Source: Typhlomys cinereus (Eukaryota; Chordata; Mammalia; Rodentia; Platacanthomyidae). Taken from it: DNA of 64,000 nt. Numbering within the stretch: position 1 is the first letter of the stretch; every line of letters begins with the position of its first letter. A program made the position numbers and the translations under genes. The notes beneath the pieces are model-generated. The model did not search any database. It was not told the origin of the DNA and saw nothing but the letters and a program-made list of their open reading frames with translations. Below, in pieces: positions 1 through 11,984 of this stretch. The DNA is taken from NCBI GenBank assembly GCA_023101885.1, contig JALPQD010000027.1:2423967-2487966 (forward strand), written 5' to 3'.

Positions 1-320
1 TTTGTGTATGTCAAACTTCCCTCTGGGTCCTCTTCTCTGATGAGGTGTAAGGACTCAGTAGCATTGCCTAGATCTCTTTTTTGTGTTCCACTTTAGTATA
101 GGGTCACTATTGTGGGTGTTAGTTGCTTGCCTCTAAGGATCCTAGTGCTTATGATCATGCTAGACTTTGGTGGTTCAATGATATGTTGGTCATTGTGCAG
201 GTCACGCAAAGTCCTATTATGATTACTTCAGCCCTAACTTGTATGGAGTATCGTGCATATCACTGCTTCTCCCCATCTTTAGGCTCTTACAATCTTACCG
301 CCCCTCTGATGGAAAAACAG
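1..320 (-). mobile_element. L1 3'-UTR fragment, cut by window edge
   Basis: The stretch matches, block for block, the 3'-UTR of the better preserved L1 copies at 4,840-5,160 and 50,100-50,420, for example the shared words 'gcctctaaggatcctagtg' and 'cttacaatcttaccgcc'. Its 3' tip lies off the left edge of the window. The L1 sense strand is minus. It breaks off near 310-320, where a purine/pyrimidine tract begins. It is non-coding. Confidence 0.8.
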
Positions 321-352
321 ATGGAAGGAAGTGTGAAAAAGAGGATCTTTCT

Positions 353-547
353 CCCCTTCTCTCCTCTCTTCTTTCTCTGGTCTCTCTCTCTCTCTTTTTT
401 CTTTTCTCTCTTCTCTCTCCTCTCTCATCTCTCTTTTTATCTCTCTCCTCTCCTCTCCTCTTTCTCCTCTCTCTCTCTCTCTTCTCTCTTTCATCTCTTT
501 TATCTTCTCTTCTCCTTTCTCTCTCTCTCATCTCTCTTTCTCCTCTC

Positions 548-626
<79 letters not shown>

Positions 627-650
627 TCTTCCCTGCTTCCACCATTCTTT
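353..650. repeat. Long CT-rich (polypyrimidine) low-complexity tract
   Basis: Almost pure C/T on the plus strand for about 290 bases, ending in a perfect (CT)n run near 585-622. Open frames of 116-181 codons across it are low-complexity artefacts (Leu/Ser or Arg/Glu runs), not genes. It sits directly against the broken end of the L1 fragment at 1-320. Confidence 0.95.
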
Positions 651-984
651 ACTGACGACATAACCTGACTTCTTTAACCTTCCTCCAAGACTAACTGTCC
701 AGACTCTCCAGGAATCCTCTGGCCTTCATCACCAGTCTGGAACTGTTAAGAGATTCAGATCCTGAAATGAGCAGCCATAGGTAGCTACCATTGCACTACC
801 TAGACCTTACTCATAAGCCAACCCAATACATTCCCTTTTTAAATGCAAAAAATATGAAAAGAGGTTAGGCAGAAAGGTTCCAACAGGAATGGGCAAGAGG
901 TTGCAGTCACAATTAGTTTAGCACAAGTTTGTAACTAGTAAATTAAAATAACCTTGTCTTAGCAAAAGTTTTTCCCCCCACATA
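651..984. other. Unassigned stretch, no gene seen
   Basis: Mixed-composition sequence with no usable open frame. The part near 720-835 has the look of an old LTR or repeat fragment, but I cannot match it to a family. Confidence 0.4.
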
Positions 985-1240
985 TAATTTTTTATTAATC
1001 ATACAAGCTCAATAGGTACCTACATCCTCTCTCTACCACCTCCCTTCCTCCATTCATACCTCATTGCACTTTCCTCCATTTCCCCCTTCCTTTCACCCCT
1101 TATCTCCGTCTCCCTCTCCTGGTGCCTATCCATTCCTCCCTCCCATCCCATGGAGCATCCCTTTATGTGGGCTCCAAACCTCCCTCTGAGTCCTCCATCC
1201 TAGTGAGGGTTCAGAAGTCAATGGCGTAGTTTGGGGCACT
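985..1240 (-). mobile_element. L1 3'-terminal fragment (second 3' subfamily)
   Basis: It starts at its 3' tip with 'taatcatacaagctcaatag', continues through the pyrimidine-rich 3'-UTR tract and ends in the 'ccctctgagtcctc' block found in the other L1 copies. The same tip variant ends the plus-strand L1 at 58,990 and occurs near 59,785. This distinguishes it from copies whose tip reads 'catacaaacttaat'. Only about 250 bp of the element is present. Confidence 0.75.
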
Positions 1241-1727
1241 TTCTTCAGCTCCTCATTTGCATGGTATTTTTATTATGATTGAAAAACAGTTGTTAACATA
1301 ATGTTATTTTTAGCTAAAATCAAGAGTACCAAGAATAGACAATATTCTAAAAGTGATACCTATACTTAAATAAAAGTTCATACAGAGAGAGCCCAATGAT
1401 CCATCATGACACATAGAGCTTCAGTGGTTGATCCCCAAGAACAACCTTACGTTTTGAGATGGGGGATGTCACTTGACTTAGAGCTCATTGCTCCCTGCCT
1501 TTGAACTCCATGCATCTTCTTTCTGCCTCTGCTTCCCCAGCACTGGATGACAGTTCCATGCCCATTTTTTACATAGGTCTGATAATTAAAAATCAAATTC
1601 TTGTATTTATGTGGCAGACACTTTACAAACTCAGCCATCTTTCTATTTTAGTTTATCTTTTTTTTTTACTTTCAACAATTGTAGATATTACACATAAACG
1701 ATCTCATTTATTATGAAAGTTGTTAGT

Positions 1728-1945
1728 AAAATGCCTCTCACACAAATATGAGAACTTGAGTTTGAGTCTCAGATGCATGTGAAAAGCTGGGCATGGTGGC
1801 ATGGGCCTGTTGGGTGGGGAAGGGGAGACAGGACAATCCATGCAGTTCACTGGCTGGGTAGTTTTGCTAAATTGGTGAGGTCTAGGTTTACCTATCTTGA
1901 AATATAAGGTGGACAGCAAGAAGGAGAGACATCTGTGGCCATCTT
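1728..1945 (+). mobile_element. B4-like SINE
   Basis: A tRNA/ID-like head ('gagtttgagtctcagatg') is followed by the B1-like core 'gctgggcatggtggcatg' and a region ending in 'aaggtggacagcaagaagg'. This is the layout of rodent B4 (ID head plus B1-like body). It is diverged and not intact. Confidence 0.6.
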
Positions 1946-1987
1946 CTGAAGAGGAATGAAATTAAATTAAAGTGTTAACAACCTTAC

Positions 1988-2080
1988 AAACCACACATCT
2001 TTTAATCCTAGGGTGATCTGAGCTATAGGAGACTCAGAGTAGCCTTGTCTCAGAGAATGACATTTTTTGAAAGAGTAAAT
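1988..2080 (+). mobile_element. B1-like SINE fragment, internally shortened
   Basis: 'ttttaatcctagggtgatct' followed by a block ending 'gccttgtctcagagaatga' follows the B1 (7SL-derived) layout with the middle missing. Divergence is high, so the call is tentative. Confidence 0.45.
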
Positions 2081-3502
2081 AAATGTATGCAGCTTTGAGT
2101 CTGCACCATGTAGGTATGCATAAATAACAGTTAATATTTTGCAAGATATCAGTAATTGTACATGTGAGTAAAGAAACATCACTACATTATAATTTACTTT
2201 TCAGACATTGTATAGAACTCATGCCAGTCAATGGCTTGTGTTTTTGTCTTGGGGAACCTGTTTGGTCTAATTCACTATCTGCATACTGTCATACTGTCCT
2301 GTGCCAATCTGGCTGGTAAGATAAAATCCCAACCTGGGGAAGAGAGCCTCAAGAAAGCACCTTCTGGAAACAGGACATGGCTTATTTTGAAATAAATAAT
2401 AAAGATATGAAACATATGGGAGTTGTCAGGCTTGCAGCCTGCTCTTTAGAATGGGCAGTTGCTAGGGGCCTGAGCAGTTGCTAGGAACCACTCCCCTTGG
2501 AGCCTTGCCTCTTATCTTTGACAGACAAGTTCCTCTCTTTTGTGATTGTGCATGCCTCCTATCTCTGATAGAGGAGTTCTTCCATTTTTTGTGGATTGGT
2601 TGCCCTCCTATCTATTCCCAGGTCTCTTTTTTTGTTTTTCCCCCCAAATAGCTATGTTATCATCTCCCCATAACTTCCTGCCTATGGAACTGCAGATGTC
2701 AAGTAATTTGCCTTAAGTCTTTTGTTTCCTAATTAAAAACCAAGCCTGCTTTTAACTTTAAATTAAATTCCAACTACAAATTTCATGTTCAGTCATACAC
2801 AGTAAATAGACTTGTTAGCTAGAATGTATACGCTGATTTCAAAGAAATTAGAAAACAACTTCAAGAGTTCTAAAATATGGGTAGATAAAATTCCCTAAAA
2901 ATATGACTCTCATTAAATTAATTCAGAATTCTACAAATATGAGACTATGCCATCTGTTCACTAAAATCAGTACACAACTACTTCTTATAGAACACATAAG
3001 TTAATAGAAAATAATAATAATATAATTCACTAAAATTAATACACTAGTTCTTATAGAACACATGTTAATAAAAATAAAATAAAATAAATCCTAATATAAT
3101 TCTTACCATTATAACAATATAAACCAGCTTATATGGTAACAGCCAGAATCTGATATCCTCAAAAAGAAAAAAGTAATGTATAATATATGCCCCCTCCAAC
3201 AGATTCACCTTTACCATTTACAAGAATGTATAATAGATATAACACAAGTTAATAAGAAGCTCAACCTCGGTTTATTTTAACTAAATCTCAAATGAAGTCT
3301 TTGTTAAGTACAACAATACAGACTTAGATCCTACGACTGTTTCATGGGACATTATAAAATAGATAAATTTAGAGACTGAGAGACTGGGAAAAACCTGTTA
3401 TAGGGCTGGAAAAAACCTGTTGTAGGGCTGGGAAAAATACTGTTGATATGTGATTAGGATTTGTTTGTTTCTCACCCTTAAACAATGGGTTAAGTTCTTT
3501 TT
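2081..3502. other. No gene seen; possible LTR-like block then AT-rich DNA
   Basis: 2,270-2,790 is moderately GC-rich with repeated phrases ('agcagttgctagg', 'gggcagttgctagggg') and may be an old LTR or another repeat that I cannot name. 2,800-3,480 is strongly AT-rich with short internal near-repeats, for example 'attcactaaaattaatacac' near 3,025. No open frame is credible. Confidence 0.35.
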
Positions 3503-4225
3503 TTAAACATTTTTTATTATCTCTGCTCATACAAACTTAATGGGTACACCGGTTCCCTCCCTCCCTCTTCCTCCCCCCAACCCCTCTGCTCACCCTCCCC
3601 TCACCCCTCCCTCCTCACCCCCCAGTGCCTCCCTCCCCCAATCCCCGGAGAATCCTTTAATGTGCATGCCAATCTCTCCTCTGGGTCCTCCTCTCCGATG
3701 ACATACAAGGACCCAGCGGCATTTCCCGGAACCCTTTCCTTTGTTCCCCTTAAGCATAGGAACACTATTTTGAGTGTCAATCCTTGCCTCCAAGTATCTT
3801 GGTGCCTTTAGCAAATGCTAGACTTTGTGGGGTCAATAGTGTGTGGGACATTGCGCAGGGCATGCAAAGTCCAATTATGATTGCTTCGGCCCTAACTTTT
3901 GTGAAGTATCTTGCATATCATTGCTCCTCCCATCCTTGTGCTCTTACAGTCTTGCTGCCCCCTCTTCTGCAAATTTCCCTGAGCTTCAGGATGAGGAGAG
4001 ATTAGGCTGGCCTAGTTCTAGGTGGTTGATATAGAGTCTCTGAAGTTCTGGATTATGGTTTGTTGATTTCTTTTGTGGTTTTGCTGCTCCTGCACTGCCC
4101 TTCACTCCATCCTGATGGGTATTGTATTTCATCCCCTGGCCAGAGATAAAAAGCTGTTAAACTAGAGTCTTGTTTATAAAAGTATATTCAAAGGTAGATG
4201 TAATAAAAGTAGGACACCACATGAC
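3503..4225 (-). mobile_element. L1 3'-UTR, truncated copy
   Basis: It begins at the 3' tip ('tctgctcatacaaactta'), has the C/T-rich (sense G/A-rich) tract at 3,550-3,645, and then follows the same order of 3'-UTR blocks as the longer copy at 6,783 onward. It stops before any ORF2 sequence. The tip variant (tctgctcat, gggtacacc) groups it with the 6,783-10,172 copy, not with 4,645. Confidence 0.85.
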
Positions 4226-4644
4226 TAAGGATCATCTCTCCAGCCCTAAGTGCTATGAATCCATCGAAGGGTACTGACAGCCAGGCTCTGGAGATTAAAT
4301 CCTCCTGGCAGAGATGTCAAAACCTATCTCATGAAGCCATATTCATGTAATCTACTTGGAATGACGCAACTCTGCCACATCAGAGAATGTCACACAAGGT
4401 GAAAGTGTCCAATATCACTCACAGCAGTTAGGGTTCTGCCCCATTCACTGTGGCATCATGTTCTCCAAACGTCAAGACAAGGACATGTGGTCTCACACAC
4501 CAAAGGTCCATTGTAGCCTTGTGTAAATGCTAACATCATGGGCAAAAGCACCCACAAATACCCTTGTTCCTCATTGCCTGTTCATTCCATGAGCATGTTC
4601 AAATCTGAAATTCCAAATCAGAAACTCAAACCCAATCATGAATT
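4226..4644. other. Unassigned spacer between two L1 copies
   Basis: No gene or clear repeat. A short 'catctctccagccctaag' phrase near 4,230 resembles the reverse of a B2-type SINE head but is too short to call. Confidence 0.4.
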
Positions 4645-6782
4645 CAACTTTTCTTTTTTATTGTTATTTATTTTTCCCACTCATACAAACTTAATAGGTA
4701 CCTGGGTCCTCTCCCTCCCTCCACTCCTCCCTAGTACCCCTGATTTTCCTCTCCCTTTTCCTCTTCCTTTCACTCCCTCCCTCCCTTTCTCCCAGTTCTC
4801 CCTTTCTTCCCCCCAATCCCTGGAGCATCCTTTAGTGTGAATGTCAGACTTCCCTCTATGCCCTCTACTCTAATGAGGTGTAAGGATTTGTACCATTGCT
4901 TAGAGCCCCTTCTTGTGCTCCCCTTTAGTATGGGAACACTATTGTGGCTGTTAATACCTTGCCTCTAAGGATCCTAGTGCCTGTGATCCATGTTAGATTT
5001 CGAGGGGGGGTCAATGATATGTTGGTCATTGTGCAGGCCATGCAAAGTCCTATTATGATTGCTACGGCCATAACTTGTGTGAGTATCTTGCATATTGTTG
5101 TTCCTCCCCATCTTTAGGCTCTTACAATCTTACCACCCCCTCTTCTGAAAATTTCCCTGAGCTTTAGGATGGGGGAGAGATTAGGCTGGCCTGGTTCCAG
5201 GTGATTATGTAGGGTTCTCTGATGTTTTGAATTATGATTTGCTGCTCCTGTAGCACCCTTGGCTCCATCCTGATGGGTATTGGTGTCATCTCCTGGCCAG
5301 AGATAAAAAGCTGTTAAAATAGAGTCCTATTACAAGAATAGATCCTATTATAAGAGTAGATTCAAAGGTAGATGGAATAAGAGTAGGAGACCAAGGAGAG
5401 GTGGAGGTCAGTCTCTCATTTGCAAAATGGTTACCTTTTATCTGCAAGATTGTATGCCCTCCATTGGAACCATTTGGAAATGGTTACTTTCTATTTGCCA
5501 GACTATATGCCCTCCCCTTCTGATGAGATCATACCCCATCAGTGGCAAGTGATCAGGAATGAAAGTCTGTGTGCTTATCCAGATTTTTCATTACTTACTT
5601 GCAGTCCTTCACAGTGGCCTATTTTCTCTGTTGTAGCATAATCCTCTCTCTCCTGGTTTTTGGCAGGGTCCTCCTTCCCTTTCCCTTCTGTTTATAATCT
5701 TTGCAAATACTGTAGGTATTACAGAGATTTATCTTTGAGTGTGTCTCTAAGTGGGTTTGGTACTGGGATCCACCTATTAGGGAGTACATACAGCGCTTAG
5801 TTTTCTGTGTCTGGGCTATTTCCACTCTATATAATTTTCCTAATTCCACCCATTTACCAGCAAATTACATTAATATCATCATTTTTGATAGCTGAGTAGT
5901 ATTTCATTGTATAAATGTACCGCATTTTCATTATCCACTCACCAAATGTTGGACATTGGATTGATTCCATGACTTTAGTATTGTAAACAGTGCTTCTATG
6001 AACATGGTCATGCTTGTGCTATCGAGGTGAGTTTTTGCTGTATGGGGAGATTATTCCCAAAAGTGGAATAGCAGGGTCACATGGCATGTCAATCTTTAAC
6101 TTTTTTAAGAATCACCCGAAGGCTCACCATAGTGGTTGTATGAGTCTGTATTCCCACAGCAATGTAGGAGAGAGTTCCCCTCTCTCCACATGCTCTCCAG
6201 CATTTGGTGTTGTTTGTATTGTGGATTTTTCCATCCTCACTGGGGTGAGATGATATGTCAGGGAGGTTTTGATTTGCATTGCCCTGAACGCTAAGGATAT
6301 GGAGCATCTTTTAAGATATTTGTTAGACATTTTAATTCGTCCCTTGGTAAAGTTTCTTTTAAGTTCCAAAGCCCATTTTTTAATTGGCCCAGTTCTTTTT
6401 GCATTCTGGATAATAGGGCTCTATCAGATATGTGGTTAGTGAAGATTTTCTCCCATTCTGTGGGTTGCCTTTGAGCTTGTGTTACAATTTCTTTATCTGA
6501 ACAGGAGCTCTTAATTTCATATGATCCCATCTGTTGAGTGTTGGTTATAGTGACTGTGCTATTGGATGTCGGTTTAGGCAGTGTTGTCCTAGCCCAATCA
6601 GCTCGAGGGAGTTCCCTATCCTTTAAACTATGTTTTTTATAGTCTCTGGCCTTATATAGAGTCCTTGTTCCATTTGGAATTAAGTCTTGTACATGGTGAC
6701 AAGAATAAATTTTCTTTTAATCTTCTGAATGTGGATATCTACTTTTGCCATCACCATTTATTGAAGATGCTATTCTTTTTCT
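4645..6782 (-). mobile_element. L1, 5'-truncated, 2.1 kb
   Basis: From left to right it contains the 3' tip ('ctcatacaaacttaatagg'), the pyrimidine tract, about 1.1 kb of 3'-UTR, and the C-terminal third of ORF2. It ends abruptly at 6,782, exactly where the poly(T) and 3' tip of the next L1 begin. The same ORF2 position in that neighbour is at about 8,636, so this copy stops in the middle of ORF2. Its missing 5' part does not reappear after 12,697. Confidence 0.88.
5765..6782 (-). pseudogene. L1 ORF2 C-terminal remnant
   Basis: Broken minus-strand frames encode pieces of the L1 ORF2 C-terminal region, such as 'EIAQTQKTKRCMYSLIGGS' near 5,780-5,830 and the segment around 6,130-6,530. Neighbouring blocks lie in different frames, so indels have destroyed the reading frame. 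In the other copies a TAG follows the final 'GGS/GRS' codons; here that codon reads CAG, so the frame runs on into former 3'-UTR. ORF2 is the endonuclease/reverse transcriptase of LINE-1; only the part after the RT domain remains and it cannot function. Confidence 0.8.
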
Positions 6783-9700
6783 TTTTTTTCCTTTAACATT
6801 TTTTATTATTATTTCTGCTCATACAAACTTAGTAGGTACACCAGTTCCCTCCCTCCCCTCTCCTCCCCCGACCCCCAGTGCTCCCCCTCCCCTCCACCCC
6901 TCCCTCCCCATCCCCCAGTGCCTTCTCCCCAATTCCCAGAGAATCCTTTAATGTGCATGCCAGACTCTCCTCTGGGCCCTACCTCTCCGATGACGTACAA
7001 GGACCCAGTGGCATTTCCTGAACCCTTTCCTGTGTTTCCTTAAGCATAGGAACACTACTGTGGCTGTCAATTCCTTGCCCCCAAGGATCTTGGTGCCTTT
7101 AGCAAACGCTAGACTTTGTGGGGTCAATAGTGGTGTGGGACATTGTGCAGGGCATGCAAAGTCCAATTATGATTGCCTCGGCCCTAACTTATGTGGAGTA
7201 TCTCGCATATCATTACTACTCTCCCATCCTTGTGCTCTTACAATCTTACCGCCTCCTCTTCCGCAAATTTCCCTGAGCTTCAGGATGGGGAGAGATAGGC
7301 TAGCCAAGTTCTAAGTGTTGATATAGAGTCTCTGAAGTTCTGGATTATGGTTCATTGATTTTTCTTTTGCAGTTTTGCTGCTCCTGCCAATGCTCTCTCA
7401 CTCCATCCTGATGGGTATTGTATTTCACCCCTTGCAGTCATTGATGGAGGTCTATTTTCTCTGCTGTAAATGGTCCCATCTCTTCTTGTTTCTGGTATGG
7501 CCCTCCTACCCCATCTCTCCTGTTTCATAATTCTAAGCAATTACTGTAGGTATTACAGAGATTTATCTTTGAGTAGACACTAGGTGGGCTGGGTGGGTTT
7601 GGTACTAGGAGCCACCTAATAGGGAGTATATATGGCGCTTAATTTTCTAGGTCTGGAATACATCACTTAATATAATTGTTTCTAATAACATCCATTTCCT
7701 GGCAAATACCAGTAATTCATTTTTGATGGCTTAGTAGTACTCCACTGTATAGATGTAACACAGTTTCCTTATCCACTCGTTCAACTGTTGGACATTTGGG
7801 TTGATTCCATGACTTTGCTATTGTAAACAGTGCTGCTATGAACATGGTTGTGCTTCTGCTATTGAGGTGAATTTTTGCCCTAAAGTGGAATAGCAAGGTC
7901 ATATATGGCATTTCAATCTTTAACCTCCTTAAGAATCTCCAGACGGCTCACCAGAATGGCTGTATGAGCCGCATTCCCACCAGCAATGTAGGAGAGTTCC
8001 CCTCTCTCCAACATCTTCTCCAGCATTTGGTGTTGTTCAATTGTGGATTTTTGCCATCCTGAATGGGGTGAGATGATATCTCAGGGAAGTTTTGATTTGC
8101 ATTTCCTTAATGGCTAAGAAGGCGGAGCATTTTTTGAGATATTTGTTAGACATTTTAATTTCATCTCTGGTAAAGTTTCTTTTACGTTCCAGGACCCATT
8201 TTTTAATTGAGCCATTTGTTTCTTTGGTGTTTAGTTTTCTAAGTTCTTTGTGCATTCAGGATAGCAGAGCTCTATCAAATATGTGGTCAGTGAAAATTTT
8301 CTCCCATTCTGTGGGTTGCATTTGAGCTCGTGTTACAATCTCTTTATCTGAACAGAAGCTCTTTAATTTCACAAGATCCCAACTGTTGAGAGTTGGTAGC
8401 AGTGACTGTGCCATTGGATGTCTGTTTAGGAAATGTTGGCCTACCCCAATCAGCTCGAGGGAATTCCCTACTCTTTCACCTATGATTTTTATAGTCTTTG
8501 GCCATATATCAAGGTCCTTGATCAATTTGGAATTAAGTTTTGTACATGGTGACAAGTACGGGTCCAGTTTTACTCTTCTGCATGTGGAGATCCAGTTTTG
8601 TCAGCACCATTTGTTGAAGATACTGTTCTTTTTCCATTGGATTTTTGGGCCCCTTTGTCAAAGACCAAATGGCTGTATTTTTGTGAGCTTATATCTGGGT
8701 CTTCAAGCCTTATCCATTGATCTGTGTGTCTATTTTGGAGTCAGTATCTGGTTGTTTTTACAACTATGGTTTTGTAGTATAGACTAAGATTTGGTATGGT
8801 GATACCTCCAGCAGTATTTTTGTTACTCAGGATAATCTTTCCTATCCTGGGTCTTTTGCGCCTACATATGAATTTTGAGATTGTTTGATCAACTTCTTTA
8901 AAATATTTCTTTGGAATTTTAATTGGTATAGCATTGAATTTGTATATTGCCTTTGGTAGGATGGTCATTTTTACGATGTTGATTCTGCCAATCCAGGAAC
9001 ATGGGATATCTTTCCACCTTCTGGTGTCTTCTGCAATTTCTTTCTTGAGGGTTTTAAAGTTTTCATTGTAAAGGTCTTTTACCTCCTTGGTTAGGTTTGT
9101 ATCAAGGTATTTCATTTTTTTAGGCGGTATAGTAAATGGGATTGTTTCTCTCAAGGCTTTTTCACTTCTTTCTGGGCATATAGGAAGGCCACTGATTTTA
9201 GTACATTTATTTTGTATCCTGCCGTCCTGCTGAACATCTCAATTAGTTCCAGGAGCTTCCTGGTGGAGTTTTTGAGATCACTCAGATATAAGATCATGTC
9301 ATCTGCAAACAGGGATAGCTTAAATTCTTCCTTGCTGATTTGAATTCCTCTTATGTCCCTTTCTTGTCTTATGGCTTCAGCTAACACTTCAAGTACAATA
9401 TTGAATAGAAGTGGTGAGAGTGGACAGCCTTGTCTAGTTCCTGATCGAAGTGGGAATGCTTCCAGCTTTTCTCCATTGAATATAATCCTTGCTGTGGGCT
9501 TGTTGTATACAGCTTTTATTATATTGATAAAGGTTCCTTCCATTCCTACTGTCTAGTGTTTTGATCATAAAAGGCTGTTGATCTTGTCAATGGCTTTTCT
9601 GCATCTATCGAGAGTATCATGTGGTCTTGGTATTTGGACTGGTTTACATGATGAATTACATTTATTGATTTGCGTATGTTGAACCACCCTCGTGTGCCAG

Positions 9701-10172
9701 GGATGAAGTCTACTTGGTCCCTGAATGATCTTTTCGATATGTTTTTGAATCTGATTTGCTAAGACTTTGTTGAGAATCTTTGCGTCGTGTTCATCAGAGA
9801 GATTGGCCTATAGTTTTCTTTTGTAAGTGTATCTTTATTAGTTTTGGGATTAAACGATATTAGCTTCATAGAAGGAATTTGGTAGTGTTCCTTCGTTTGC
9901 TATTTGATGGAACAATTTAAGGAGTATTGGTGTTATTAACTTCTTAAATGTCTGGTAGAACTCTGTGCTGAATCCATCTGGTCCAGGACATTTTTTGGTG
10001 GGAAGATTCGAGATTAGTTCTTCAATTTCCTCATGTGTTATAGGACTATTTAAATAATTCACAACATCCTGATTCAATTTAGGTTAGTTGTGTTTACTTA
10101 GAAATTATTCATCTCTTTTGTGTTGTCAAGCTTCACAGAGTATAAGTTTTTGAAATATGATTATATTGTCTG
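6783..10172 (-). mobile_element. L1, 5'-truncated, 3.4 kb
   Basis: This is the best preserved minus-strand L1. It has a poly(T) start at 6,783, the 3' tip at 6,800-6,840, a pyrimidine-rich tract at 6,845-6,935, 3'-UTR to about 7,600, and ORF2 from there to the 5' break near 10,170. It appears to sit within or against the older L1 at 4,645-6,782 in the same orientation. Its 5' break abuts the 5' break of an oppositely oriented L1 at 10,178. Confidence 0.93.
7605..10170 (-). pseudogene. L1 ORF2 (reverse transcriptase) pseudogene
   Basis: In sense order (right to left), 9,850-10,165 encodes the start of the RT region ('[20 protein letters not shown]'). 9,151-9,543 encodes the RT core with '[20 protein letters not shown]' and the catalytic 'FADDMILY' at about 9,298-9,309. 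8,741-9,154 carries the post-RT region ('[14 protein letters not shown]'). 7,610-8,555 carries the C-terminal region, ending at a TAG on 7,605-7,607. The blocks lie in different frames and are interrupted by stops, for example in the linker just upstream of the 10,077 block. ORF2p normally nicks target DNA and reverse-transcribes L1 RNA. The endonuclease domain is missing (5' truncation), so this is a dead copy. Confidence 0.93.
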
Positions 10173-10177
10173 GACAG

Positions 10178-11984
10178 CTATTCAATATTGTACTTGAAGT
10201 GTTAGCTGAAGCCATAAGAAAAGAAAGGGACATAAAAGGGATTTGAATCGGCAAGGAAGAAGTCAAGCTATCCCTATTTGCATATAACATGATCTTATAC
10301 CTGAGTTATCCCAAAAACTCCAAAGGAAGCTCCTGGAACTAATGAGAAGTTCAGCAGGGTAGCAGGATACAATAAATGTACAAAAATCAATGGCTTTCCT
10401 ATATTCCCAGAATGAAAGAAGTAAAAAGCCCTGAGAGAATCCCATTTACTATAGCCCCTAAAAAAGTGAAATACCTTTATAAACTAACCAAGGGAGTAAA
10501 AGACCTTTACAATGAAAACTTTAAAACCCTCAAGAAAGAAATTGCAGAAGACACCAGAAGGTGGAAAGATATCCCATGTTCCTGGATGGCAGAATCAACA
10601 TCGTAAAATTGACCATCCTACCAAAGGCAATATGCAAACTCAATGCTATGCCAATTAAAATTCGAAAGCAATTCTTTAAAGTTGGCCAAACAATCTCAAA
10701 ATTCATATGTAGGCACAAAAGACCCAGGATAGGAAAGACAATCCTGAGTAACAAAAACACTGCTGGAGGTATCACCATACCAAATCTTAGTCTATACTAC
10801 AAATCCATAGTTGTAAAAACAACCTGGTACTGGCTCCAAAATAGACACACAGATCAATGGATAAGGTTTGAAGACCCAGATACAAACCCACAAAAATACA
10901 GCCATTTGGTCTGTGACAAAGAGGCCCAAAAATCCAATGGAAAAAGAACAGCATCTTCAACAAATGGTGCTGGCAAAACTGGATCTCCACATGCAGAAGA
11001 TTAAAACTGGACCCGTACTTGTCACCATGTACAAGAATTAATTCCACATGGATCAAGGACCTTGATATCAGGCCAGAGACTATAAAAATCATAACTGAAC
11101 GGATAGGGAACTCCCTTGAGCTGATTGGGCTAGGCCAACATTTCCTAAACAGACATCCAATGGCACAGTCACTGCTACCAACTCTAACAGTTGGGATCTT
11201 GTGAAATTAATGAGCTTCTCTTCAGATAAAAAGACTGTAACATGAGCTCAAATGCAACCCACAGAATGGGAGAAAATCTTCACTAACCAAATATCTGATA
11301 GTGCTCTATTATCCAGAGTGCACAAAGAACTTAGAAAACTAAACCCCAAGGAAACTAATGACCCAATTAAAAAATGGGCCCTGGAACTTAAAAGAAACTT
11401 TACTAGGGATAAAATTAAAATGTCTAACAAATATTAAAAAATGCTCCACTTCCTTAGCCATCAAGGAAATGCAAATCAAAACTTCCCTGAGATTCATCTC
11501 ACCCCATTCAGGATGGCAAAAATCCACAATACGAACAACACCAAATGCTGGAGAGGATGTGGAGAGAGGGGAACTCTCCTACATTGCTGGTGGGAATGCA
11601 GGCTCATACATCCTCTCTGGCGAGCCATCTGGAGATTCTTAAGGAGGTTAAAGATTGAAATGCCATATGACCCTGCTATTCCACTTTTGGGAATAACCCC
11701 ACATACAGCAAAAATTCACCTCAATAGCAGAAGCACAACCATGTTCATAGCAGCACTGTTTATAACAGCAAAGTCATGGAATCAACCCCAATGTCCAACA
11801 GTTGACGAGTGGATAAGGAAACTGTGTTACATCTATACAATGGATTACTACTCAACCATCAAAAAATGATGAATTACTGGAATTTGCCGGGAAATGGATT
11901 TCATTAGAGACAATTTTATTGAGTGAAGTATCCCAGACCCAGAAAATTAAGCGCCGTATGTACTCTCTAATGGGTCGCTCCTAG
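10178..11984 (+). pseudogene. L1 ORF2 C-terminal pseudogene
   Basis: Consecutive plus-strand fragments at 10,376-10,606, 10,561-11,004, 11,019-11,204, 11,252-11,437 and 11,441-11,869 reproduce ORF2 from mid-RT to the C-terminus, jumping frames at each boundary. Recognisable pieces include '[19 protein letters not shown]', '[13 protein letters not shown]' and '[18 protein letters not shown]'. After a frame slip at the A-run near 11,866 the last codons continue to a TAG at 11,982-11,984. The catalytic FADD is not readable: the frame is degraded around 10,260-10,300 where it should lie. Confidence 0.9.

Noticed and set aside
295..668. Overlapping open frames of 116-181 codons across the CT tract
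   Set aside because: They are Leu/Ser or Arg/Glu low-complexity translations of a simple repeat, open in both strands and several frames.
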